From: Desulfobacterales bacterium | Lineage (GTDB): Bacteria > Desulfobacterota > Desulfobacteria > Desulfobacterales > RPRI01 | Reading direction: 5' to 3' | Assembly: GCA_020052975.1 (NCBI GenBank) | Contig: JAGVOC010000396.1 | Location: 1-6,248, forward strand | DNA length: 6,248 nucleotides | Shown: one piece after another, positions 1 to 5,549 of the stretch | Layout: each line of letters starts with the position of its first letter | Numbering within the stretch: the first letter of the stretch is position 1 | The notes under the pieces: generated by a model | The model's input: only the letters and a program-made list of their open reading frames with translations | What the model was told of the DNA's origin: nothing | Databases searched by the model: none | Made by a program: the position numbers and the translations under genes

Positions 1-305
1 AGTCAGAGAGTGAACAAACTGAATGGATGAAAGAAAAGAAAGCCTTATCACGCAGCATTGTTGAAGGGCACCGCAGATTACTTACAGACGCAGGATTCAG
101 CGAAGGAGATGTCAATGCGGAGGTGGTAATCAAGACATGCCCCTCGATTGCTGAATGCATTCTTGCCGAGCAGGAAAAACTCGATTGCGGAGCCGTGGTT
201 ATCGGCCGCCGGGGCATTTCCAAGAAGGAGGAATTCATTTTCGGGAGCACCTCAAGCAAGATCCTCCATACTGCCAAAGACTGCGCCGTCTGGGTCATCG
301 AATAA
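1..305 (+). CDS. Universal stress protein (UspA family), C-terminal part, 5' end outside window
   Basis: The reading frame is open from the first complete codon (3-5) to the TAA at 303-305, so the Met codon at 27 is probably internal and the true start lies upstream of the window. About 100 residues are visible, against roughly 140-150 for a single-domain Usp. The nucleotide-binding signature of the ATP-binding Usp class, G-x2-G-x9-G-[ST], is seen complete: counting from Met27 as residue 1 it is G60, G63, G73-S74, in the segment GRRGISKKEEFIFGST. The end 'KDCAVWVIE' matches the family's last beta strand (usually CPVLVV). Family members are cytoplasmic alpha/beta proteins that bind ATP and help cells survive stress; the partner is unknown here. 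It could also be the second half of a tandem Usp protein, which the window cannot decide. A stem-loop begins 8 bases after the stop. Confidence 0.88.
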   Translation, partial: SESEQTEWMKEKKALSRSIVEGHRRLLTDAGFSEGDVNAEVVIKTCPSIAECILAEQEKLDCGAVVIGRRGISKKEEFIFGSTSSKILHTAKDCAVWVIE

Positions 306-313
306 GTTACCCC

Positions 314-340
314 TCAGCGTTTTACTCATAAAACGACTGA
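314..340. repeat. Stem-loop (inverted repeat) just downstream of the Usp gene
   Basis: CGTTTTA (318-324) pairs perfectly with TAAAACG (329-335) around a 4-base loop CTCA. The stem continues with TCAG (314-317) against CTGA (337-340), with one bulged A at 336, giving 11 base pairs. It starts 8 bases after the Usp stop codon, where a transcript 3' end is expected. No T-run follows on either strand, so it is not a textbook intrinsic terminator. It may be a 3'-end stabilising hairpin or a Rho-associated structure; that role is inferred. Confidence 0.5.
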
Positions 341-361
341 TCCATTCCAGACTATTCATGA

Positions 362-739
362 CGCAATATTACATTTGAAATACAGCTTGTGGCAAGTGAC
401 CTCTGGACTCAGAGTTCGCCTGATACCGTAACCGTTAGTTTTGAAAACATAAAACCAGTAGCAGATGCAGGAACAGGTCAATCCACTGTAGTGGGTGAGA
501 CAGTATCCCTCAATGGAAGCGGAAGCTCGAATGCAAATGGAGACCCCTTAACATACACATGGGACCTTGTTTCTTTTCCTGACGGCAGTCTGTCTTCGAT
601 TGAAGACCCCACAGCCATGACAACGACTTTTGTCCCGGATTTGCCAGGCACTTATGTGGTTCAGCTAATCATAAAAGATGGCTTTCTGGACAGTGATCCG
701 AGGGAGGTACCCCCCGAAAACTGTGCACCTTGTAATTAG
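362..739 (+). pseudogene. Remnant of a PKD-repeat (surface/extracellular) protein
   Basis: The frame opens after a TGA at 359-361 and closes at TAG 737-739. From the first codons the translation already reads as the end of one PKD domain (ITFEIQLVASD ... PDTVTVSFEN, 362-448). It then continues into a nearly full second domain (about 452-715): KPVADAG, the variant Trp motif YTWDLVS, and the closing GTYVVQLIIKDG. The homology therefore begins mid-domain without start codon, ribosome site or signal peptide, and ends abruptly in 'ENCAPCN', where tandem-PKD proteins usually continue 'EN-x-AP-V-A-DAG' into a next repeat. That is what a broken piece of a longer tandem-PKD protein looks like. PKD domains are Ig-like folds of secreted or cell-surface proteins used in adhesion or polymer binding. 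A GTG at 389 could be annotated as the start of a 116-residue protein, but it cuts through the first domain's last strands and has no good ribosome site. The PKD identity is firm; remnant status is inferred. Confidence 0.7.
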
Positions 740-772
740 AGATTCGGCATGGTAGTAAGATAAGAATGACAT

Positions 773-800
773 TTGCAATATTTATCATGGGTGATATAAT
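773..800 (+). promoter_or_regulatory. Sigma70-type promoter with extended -10, for the kinase operon
   Basis: A -35-like TTGCAA at 773-778 is followed after 16 bases by a perfect TATAAT at 795-800. TG at 792-793 gives the extended -10 pattern TGnTATAAT. Transcription would begin near 807, leaving a leader of about 120 bases before the kinase start at 928. It is the best promoter-like sequence I could find by eye in the window and is correctly placed and oriented for the kinase and its two regulators. It is a sequence match only. Confidence 0.6.
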
Positions 801-842
801 CAAATCAGATTTATGCTTCTGTAGCTGTAAATGGAGGCAATA

Positions 843-908
843 ATGGTTTTAGCACAAAATTTGCACTCACTTTATAGAATGTCTTGTTTTTTCACTAACC
901 CGATCTAA
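843..908 (+). CDS. Possible 21-residue leader peptide upstream of the kinase
   Basis: GGAGG at 833-837 lies 5 bases before an ATG at 843. The frame runs 21 codons (MVLAQNLHSLYRMSCFFTNPI) to TAA at 906-908 and ends 19 bases before the kinase ATG. It sits inside the leader predicted from the promoter at 773-800. Its ribosome site is better than the kinase's own (only CTGGA near 916-920). Translation here could therefore hand ribosomes to the kinase or control leader folding. I recognise no homologue, and it has no run of one amino acid typical of attenuator peptides. A chance ORF is the main alternative. Confidence 0.22.
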   Translation: MVLAQNLHSLYRMSCFFTNPI

Positions 909-927
909 ATTTATTCTGGAACTTTAG

Positions 928-3921
928 ATGAGAGACCAAACGAAGACAAAAAAACAGCTTATCGAGGAGTTGGAGGCTCTGCGCAAGCATGTAGCTGAAA
1001 TTAAAAAGGCAGAAACTAAGCTGAAACAATCAAATAAACCTCCCTCAGATTCTCAGCACTGGCAGACTGTTTTTGATTCCATCAATGATGCTGTTTCTTT
1101 TATTGATGCGCAAGGAAAGATCATACAATGCAACAAAGCAATGGTAAATCTTGTAAAAAAGCCAATACACAAAATCCTGGGGCAGAAATGCTGGAAGCTG
1201 GTGCACGGAACCTCCGAACCTATCCCGGGGTGTCCTATTATACGGATGAAGGAGACCCTTAAACGGGAGTCTCTTACCCTGCCCATTGGAGATCGCTGGT
1301 TTGAAGTTACCGCAGACCCTGTATTTGATAAGGCTGGTAAGTTTGCCGGAGCTGTCCATATTATGGTTGATATCACCAAACAGAAGAGGGCTGAGGAAAC
1401 TCTGCAAAAGAGTGAGAAACTTTACAGTCTCCTGGCAGCGAATGCATACGATATGATCACTCGCCATTTGCCGGATAGTACGTATCTTTATGTTTCTCCT
1501 GCCTGCCGAACTTTGTTTGGTTATGAACCTGAAGAATTGATAGGCACAAAGGCATTTGATCAGATGCATCCTGAGGATGTGAAAAGAGTTATAGCGATTA
1601 CACAAGAGGCGCTTAGAACAGGAGGCTCCCAAATGGGACAATATCGCCACCTCAGGAAGGACGGACAATATATTTGGGTAGAGACCGTTGGTAAAGTCAT
1701 AAAGAATGAAGAAACAGGGGCTATTGAGGAGATCATCTGTGTTGTCCGTGATATCACCGAACACAAGAGAGCAGAGGATGCAATCTTGCAAACCAAGCGG
1801 GACTGGCAAGATATCTTTCAGGCTATTGGCCATCCTACAATAATACTCGACATACAATACAATATCCTTTTTGCAAACCGTGCCACGCTCAGGGCAGTAG
1901 GAGCAGATTCTGAAGATGAGTTAAAAGATAAAAAGTGTTATGAAATTATTCACAATACCAGCGAACCGCCTGAAGGCTGCCCGCTGGAAAAATTGCTTGC
2001 CTCAACTAAACTTGAGGCGAATGAAATGGAGATAGAAGCCCTTGGCGGAGTCTTCCTCGTCTCATGCACTCCTGTCTTCGATGAAAAAGGCAATCTTCAG
2101 AAAATAATTCATATAGCTATGGACATAACCGAGCGCAAGCGGGCGGCGGAGGAAATAAGTAATACCAAAGAATATCTTGAGAAATTAACTAATACCCTTC
2201 CTGATGGGATATTCACCGTAAAGTATCCAGAGAGGACGCATGAGTATGTTAACAGTTCCGGAGAAAGAATTCTTGGTTATAACAACCAGGAGTGCATTGG
2301 CAAAAGCACGCGTATGTTTTATGCAAGTGAGGACATATTCATTGATATTGGCAGGAAATGGAATACTGCCATTGAGCAGGGGAAAGAAATAGTCTATACA
2401 GAACAACTATTAAGAAGAAAAAATGGTGAGGTTTTCCCAGCCGAACTCACCACTTCTTTTTTCAAAAAGGAAGGTAAGGTTATACGACTTATTGGCATTG
2501 TAAGAGACATCACCGAGCGCAAGCGGGCCGAAGATGAAATAAGAAAACTGAATGCCGAGCTTGAACAGCGCGTAGCAGAGCGCACCGCCCAGCTTGAAGC
2601 CTCAAACAGGGAACTGGGAAATGAAATCACAGAAAGCAAACAAAAAGAAGAAAAGATTAAGAGACAGAACATCCTGCTGGAGGGAATCAACTGGGTCGTA
2701 AGGGAGGCATTAATAGTTGAGACTGAGGAAGAATTATCAAGCGGATGTCTTGCTATCTCCGAGGAATTGACCGGAAGCAGATTCGGGTTTATTGATGAAT
2801 TAAACGAAGCAGGCACAATGGACAGCATTACATTAAGTGACCCCGGCTGGAAGTCCTGCAGAATGCCGCATACTGATACTGCAATTCTGTTGAAAAATAT
2901 CCCGGTTCGTGGCATATATGCTGACGTCATAAAAAAAGGTATATCTCTGATTATCAATGACCCTGGTTCGCACCCTGACAGAGTTGGGTTACCTGAAGGA
3001 CATCCTCCTATCACAGCATTTCTTGGAGTGCCGCTGAAGCAGAGGGAAAAAGTAATTGGTTTAATAGGCCTCGCTAACAAGGAATCAGGTTATGATATAG
3101 ACGATCAACAAAGTATTGAAATGCTGTCTGTTGCTTTTGTTGAAGCCTTAACCCGCATACGGTCGGAAAACATTATCAGGAATCTTAATAAAAAGCTTGA
3201 GCAGAGCATAGACAAGGTTTCTCATGCAAACAAGGAGCTTGAAGCATTCTCCTACTCCGTCTCCCACGACCTGCGTGCACCCCTGCGTGCGATTGACGGA
3301 TTCACGGAAATCCTCCTCAGGGAATACAGTCCAAAGTTTGACGATGAAGGGAAAAGGATATGCTCTGTAATCACCGGGAACTCGAAGAAGATGGGGCAGT
3401 TGATCGATGAACTATTGTCGTTGTCGCGTCTTGATCGTACAGAGATGCGTTTTTCTTCAATTGATATGAATGACCTGGCAAATACAGTATATGCTGAACT
3501 TACCACACCGGAGATTCGGCAGCGAATCAATTTCCATCTTGACGATTTAAAGAAGGCACACGGTGATCCAATATTAATCAGACAGGTGTGGATGAATCTG
3601 CTTTCCAATGCGATAAAATTCTCTTCACACAATGAGCAGCCGGTTATTTCGATCACACGCAGAGAGGAAAAAGGACAGACAGTGTTTTGTGTCAAAGATA
3701 ACGGCGCAGGGTTTAATATGCAATATGCGGATAAACTCTTCAAAGTTTTTCAGCGCCTGCACAGCGAGAAGGAATTCGAAGGTACCGGCGTGGGGCTTGC
3801 CATTGTGCAGCGTATTGTGCACCGGCATGGCGGGAAAGTATGGGCCGAGGGAGAAGTGGATAAAGGGGCGACATTCTGCTTTTCGCTACCGAGAAAAGAA
3901 GGCAATAGGCATAAGGCATAA
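928..3921 (+). CDS. Soluble sensor histidine kinase, PAS x4 - GAF - HisKA - HATPase_c
   Basis: A 997-residue kinase that would autophosphorylate on His and pass phosphate to a receiver, probably the next gene. Domains in order: N-terminal coiled coil (1-40); PAS1 (about 44-150); PAS2 of the '[10 protein letters not shown]' PAS_3 type (about 162-280); PAS3 (about 292-403); PAS4 (about 412-531). Each PAS ends in a DIT-x-x-K-R-A linker (D148, D275, D399, D527). Next come a coiled coil (532-582) and GAF (about 586-742) with PGWKSCRMP and EGHPP motifs. HisKA has H780 in [18 protein letters not shown]. HATPase_c has an N box with N890 and N894, G1 DNGAG (D924, G926, G928), an F box LFKVFQRLH (937-945) and G2 GTGVGLAI (952-959). 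No membrane segment or signal peptide is seen, so it is cytoplasmic. The HisKA/HATPase type is that of Cph1-like kinases that partner Rcp1-type receivers, but there is no PHY domain or clear bilin site. The ATG at 928 is favoured because the coiled-coil start [17 protein letters not shown] is usual for such kinases. Its last residues, GNRHKA, are encoded by an inverted repeat. PAS ligands are unknown. Confidence 0.93.
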   Translation: MRDQTKTKKQLIEELEALRKHVAEIKKAETKLKQSNKPPSDSQHWQTVFDSINDAVSFIDAQGKIIQCNKAMVNLVKKPIHKILGQKCWKLVHGTSEPIPGCPIIRMKETLKRESLTLPIGDRWFEVTADPVFDKAGKFAGAVHIMVDITKQKRAEETLQKSEKLYSLLAANAYDMITRHLPDSTYLYVSPACRTLFGYEPEELIGTKAFDQMHPEDVKRVIAITQEALRTGGSQMGQYRHLRKDGQYIWVETVGKVIKNEETGAIEEIICVVRDITEHKRAEDAILQTKRDWQDIFQAIGHPTIILDIQYNILFANRATLRAVGADSEDELKDKKCYEIIHNTSEPPEGCPLEKLLASTKLEANEMEIEALGGVFLVSCTPVFDEKGNLQKIIHIAMDITERKRAAEEISNTKEYLEKLTNTLPDGIFTVKYPERTHEYVNSSGERILGYNNQECIGKSTRMFYASEDIFIDIGRKWNTAIEQGKEIVYTEQLLRRKNGEVFPAELTTSFFKKEGKVIRLIGIVRDITERKRAEDEIRKLNAELEQRVAERTAQLEASNRELGNEITESKQKEEKIKRQNILLEGINWVVREALIVETEEELSSGCLAISEELTGSRFGFIDELNEAGTMDSITLSDPGWKSCRMPHTDTAILLKNIPVRGIYADVIKKGISLIINDPGSHPDRVGLPEGHPPITAFLGVPLKQREKVIGLIGLANKESGYDIDDQQSIEMLSVAFVEALTRIRSENIIRNLNKKLEQSIDKVSHANKELEAFSYSVSHDLRAPLRAIDGFTEILLREYSPKFDDEGKRICSVITGNSKKMGQLIDELLSLSRLDRTEMRFSSIDMNDLANTVYAELTTPEIRQRINFHLDDLKKAHGDPILIRQVWMNLLSNAIKFSSHNEQPVISITRREEKGQTVFCVKDNGAGFNMQYADKLFKVFQRLHSEKEFEGTGVGLAIVQRIVHRHGGKVWAEGEVDKGATFCFSLPRKEGNRHKA
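2122..2159 (+). repeat. Direct repeat copy 1: PAS3-PAS4 linker DNA
   Basis: This 38-base stretch encodes the DITERKRA linker after PAS3. It matches 33 of 38 bases with 2506-2543 after PAS4, including 17 identical bases in a row (2128-2144 and 2512-2528). Protein conservation of the motif is expected. The shared GC-rich codon choice suggests past duplication or recombination of PAS modules. Confidence 0.55.
2506..2543 (+). repeat. Direct repeat copy 2: linker DNA after PAS4
   Basis: Second copy of the 38-base linker repeat, 384 bases (128 codons, one PAS module) downstream of copy 1 at 2122-2159. The spacing equals one PAS-plus-linker unit, as expected if PAS4 or its linker arose by, or exchanged through, in-frame duplication. 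The same linker after PAS1 and PAS2 has visibly different codons. Confidence 0.55.
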
Positions 3922-3978
3922 GTGAAAATATTTAAAATCAAATGATGCCAACTACTGTTGCCTTATGCCTATTTGCCT
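3900..3978. repeat. Long inverted repeat at the kinase/regulator junction
   Basis: The left arm 3900-3918 (A plus GGCAATAGGCATAAGGCA) pairs with the right arm 3959-3978 (TGCCTTATGCCTATTTGCC plus T), with one unpaired T in the right arm. This gives about 19 base pairs around a 40-base AT-rich loop (3919-3958). The left arm contains the last codons of the kinase and abuts its stop (3919-3921). The right arm ends 7 bases before the next gene's Shine-Dalgarno. The arms contain short tandem units (AGGCATA twice at 3907-3920). It may be a REP- or MITE-like palindrome, or an mRNA hairpin setting the kinase-to-regulator ratio. TATTTTTAT follows the right arm, so partial termination is possible, though the long loop argues against an efficient terminator. 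Confidence 0.75.
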
Positions 3979-3985
3979 ATTTTTA

Positions 3986-3993
3986 TAAGGAGG
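3986..3993 (+). promoter_or_regulatory. Strong Shine-Dalgarno that fixes the first regulator's start
   Basis: TAAGGAGG is a near-perfect anti-16S match and lies 8 bases before the ATG at 4002. It decides the start of the receiver gene against the in-frame ATG at 3942, which would add 20 residues (starting MMPTTVALC) translated mostly from the inverted repeat and has no ribosome site. Confidence 0.85.
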
Positions 3994-4001
3994 TTATTGG
4001 A

Positions 4002-4454
4002 ATGAACCAGTTCGATGCTGTTGAAATCCTGATTGTAGAAGACAATCCTAATGATGCTGAATTGACCGTCAGGGTGCTCAAAGAGCAAAACCTGGCGAAT
4101 CAGATTTTTATTGCTGAAGACGGTGCGGAAGCGCTGGATTTCATTTTCTGCCGTGGAAAGTTTTCAGGCCGGAATCCATGTAAACCGATGAAAGTAATCT
4201 TCCTTGACCTGAAGCTTCCGAAAGTTGACGGGCTTGAAGTGCTGAAAGAGATTAAAACCAACGAAAAAACGAAAAAGCTGCCGGTAGTGATTGTAACTTC
4301 TTCCCAGGAAGACCCTGATATTCAGACTGCATATGACCTGGGAGCGAACAGCTATGTGGTAAAACCGGTTCAGTTCGATGCCTTCCGGCTGGCAATGAGT
4401 AGTGCCGGTTTATACTGGCTTTTGATAAATCAGCCGCCGAAGTCTTCTACATAA
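4002..4454 (+). CDS. Rcp1-type single-domain response regulator
   Basis: A 150-residue stand-alone receiver, the usual size of Rcp1-like regulators. The acidic pocket is E13-D14 in [10 protein letters not shown], the phosphoacceptor is D69 in [11 protein letters not shown], the switch residue is T99 in VTSSQED, and the conserved lysine is K121 in [10 protein letters not shown]. Family hallmarks include [14 protein letters not shown] and the C-terminal [11 protein letters not shown]. In cyanobacteria Rcp1 takes phosphate from the phytochrome kinase Cph1. Here the likely donor is the kinase directly upstream, whose HisKA/HATPase type matches that class. No DNA-binding or enzymatic output domain is present, so it acts by protein contact or as a relay or phosphate sink. 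The start at 4002 is chosen for its strong Shine-Dalgarno. The gap to the kinase is 80 bases and holds an inverted repeat, so the two probably share a transcript. Confidence 0.93.
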   Translation: MNQFDAVEILIVEDNPNDAELTVRVLKEQNLANQIFIAEDGAEALDFIFCRGKFSGRNPCKPMKVIFLDLKLPKVDGLEVLKEIKTNEKTKKLPVVIVTSSQEDPDIQTAYDLGANSYVVKPVQFDAFRLAMSSAGLYWLLINQPPKSST

Positions 4455-4457
4455 GAA

Positions 4458-4489
4458 TGGGGGAAACGGAGAAGCGGTGAGACGGGGAA
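4458..4489 (+). repeat. Degenerate 8-base purine-rich tandem repeat before the second regulator
   Basis: Four consecutive 8-base units read TGGGGGAA, ACGGAGAA, GCGGTGAG and ACGGGGAA, with consensus about ACGGGGAA. The surrounding 44 bases (4453-4496) contain only six pyrimidines. The array lies between the first regulator's stop and the second's start and ends next to the latter's ribosome-binding region. It offers several Shine-Dalgarno-like G-rich sites. Whether it has a function or is a decayed repeat is not clear. Confidence 0.4.
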
Positions 4490-4504
4490 AGGGTGGACGC
4501 AAAC

Positions 4505-5452
4505 ATGAATGAGGAACTGCGTGTTCTGATTGTTGAGGATGTCCCCACTGATGCGGAATTAACCGAAAGGGAAATAAAAAAGGTATTAACCCTGTGCGTC
4601 TTTGAACGGGTTGAAACTGAAGCAGATTTTCTGAAGGCCCTTGATGTGTTTAAGCCGGATATCATCATTTCGGATTATTCAATGCCGGCTTTTAACGGCA
4701 TGACTGCCTTGAAATTGACACTAAAAAGAACTCCCCTTACTCCCTTTATAATCGTGACCGGATCGATAAACGAAGATACTGCCGTGGAATGCATGAAAGC
4801 CGGCGCCACCAACTATGTCATTAAACAATATTTAAAGCGACTGGGGCCTGCGGTTATCCACGCCCTTGAAGAAAAGAAGATACGTCAGGAACGTTCAAAG
4901 GCACAGGAAGACCGGAAAGAGAGCGAAAAGAAATATCGCACTCTTGTTGAGAATGCAGGGGAAACAATAGTAGTAGCTCAGGAGGGTATGGTAAAGTTTG
5001 CCAACCCAGTAGCTGAAACACTTAGCGGGTACAAAAGGCACGAACTTTTAAACAAGCCTTTTACTGATTTTATTCACCCCGATGATCGTGCGATGGTTGT
5101 GGAACGATACACGAAAAGGATTCAGGGTATGGAGGTCCCGGTGCGGTACATATTCAGGCTTGTTCACCGCTCAGGGGAGACACGATGGGTAGAGCTAAAT
5201 GCCATCCTGATAGACTGGGAAGGAAAGCCTGCTACGATGAATTTCCTTATAGATATCACGGAACGGAAAAAAGCTGAGGCCGAAATTGAAAAGAGGGTGA
5301 ATGAGCTTGAAGATTTCTATAATATGGCTGTCAGCAGGGAATTGAGAATGAAGGAACTCAAGGAGCAGATGGAGGAAATGAAAGAGGAGATGGAAAAGTT
5401 AAAGCAGGAATTGGAAAAGGATAAAAAGTCCCGAAATCCAGACTCAGAATAA
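4505..5452 (+). CDS. Response regulator with REC - PAS - coiled coil, no known output domain
   Basis: A 315-residue protein from the ATG at 4505. REC (about 5-120) keeps all key residues: E11-D12 in IVEDVPTDAE, phosphoacceptor D57 in SDYSMPAFNG, T85 in VTGSINED and K107 in NYVIKQ. A helical linker rich in K, E and R (about 120-140) leads to a PAS domain (about 140-254) with HPDDR, RSGETRWVELN, DWEGKPATMNF and the closing DITERKKAEA (D250). Residues 255-315 are a charged coiled coil (RELRMKELKEQMEEMKEEME), and the protein ends without HisKA, GGDEF, HTH or other effector. It probably receives phosphate from the upstream kinase and integrates it with a second PAS input, acting through dimer or partner contacts. 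The gene lies 50 bases after the first regulator and is likely co-transcribed. A GTG at 4493 would add four residues. The ATG is preferred because AAAGGGTGG (4488-4496) sits 8 bases before it. Confidence 0.9.
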   Translation: MNEELRVLIVEDVPTDAELTEREIKKVLTLCVFERVETEADFLKALDVFKPDIIISDYSMPAFNGMTALKLTLKRTPLTPFIIVTGSINEDTAVECMKAGATNYVIKQYLKRLGPAVIHALEEKKIRQERSKAQEDRKESEKKYRTLVENAGETIVVAQEGMVKFANPVAETLSGYKRHELLNKPFTDFIHPDDRAMVVERYTKRIQGMEVPVRYIFRLVHRSGETRWVELNAILIDWEGKPATMNFLIDITERKKAEAEIEKRVNELEDFYNMAVSRELRMKELKEQMEEMKEEMEKLKQELEKDKKSRNPDSE

Positions 5453-5549
5453 AGCACTCCCCTTAAAGGCTTTGCAGGCAATCTTTTTTCCAGGAAATTG
5501 ATTTCATGTTTGATCTCGTAATCAACAATATTATTCACACAGAAACATA

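Noticed and set aside
1045..1857. 270-residue open frame on the minus strand opposite the PAS1-PAS3 region
   Set aside because: It lies wholly inside the kinase gene. Its translation shows no recognisable domain and is odd in composition (rich in C, H, F and I). The kinase frame fully explains the DNA.
2394..3080. 228-residue open frame on the minus strand opposite PAS4 and GAF
   Set aside because: Serine-rich translation with no motif, entirely overlapped by conserved PAS/GAF coding sequence. It is a shadow of the kinase frame.
2683..3153. Bilin-binding phytochrome GAF
   Set aside because: The motifs ([14 protein letters not shown]) belong to a common non-phytochrome GAF group. There is no PHY domain and no clear chromophore Cys-His pair.
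3942..4001. Upstream in-frame ATG extension of the Rcp1-like regulator
   Set aside because: The extra 20 residues are translated largely from the inverted repeat, have no ribosome site and are unlike the family N-terminus. The ATG at 4002 has a near-perfect Shine-Dalgarno.
4459..4496. G-quadruplex in the purine-rich spacer
   Set aside because: Only three runs of three or more G are present, and the first is about 20 bases from the second. A stable three-layer quadruplex is not supported.
5451..5489. Possible intrinsic terminator after the REC-PAS gene (AAAGC/GCTTT stem, T6 at 5484-5489)
   Set aside because: The stem is only 5 base pairs with a 13-base loop, and the T-run starts 10 bases after it. 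No stable stem abuts the T-run on either strand.
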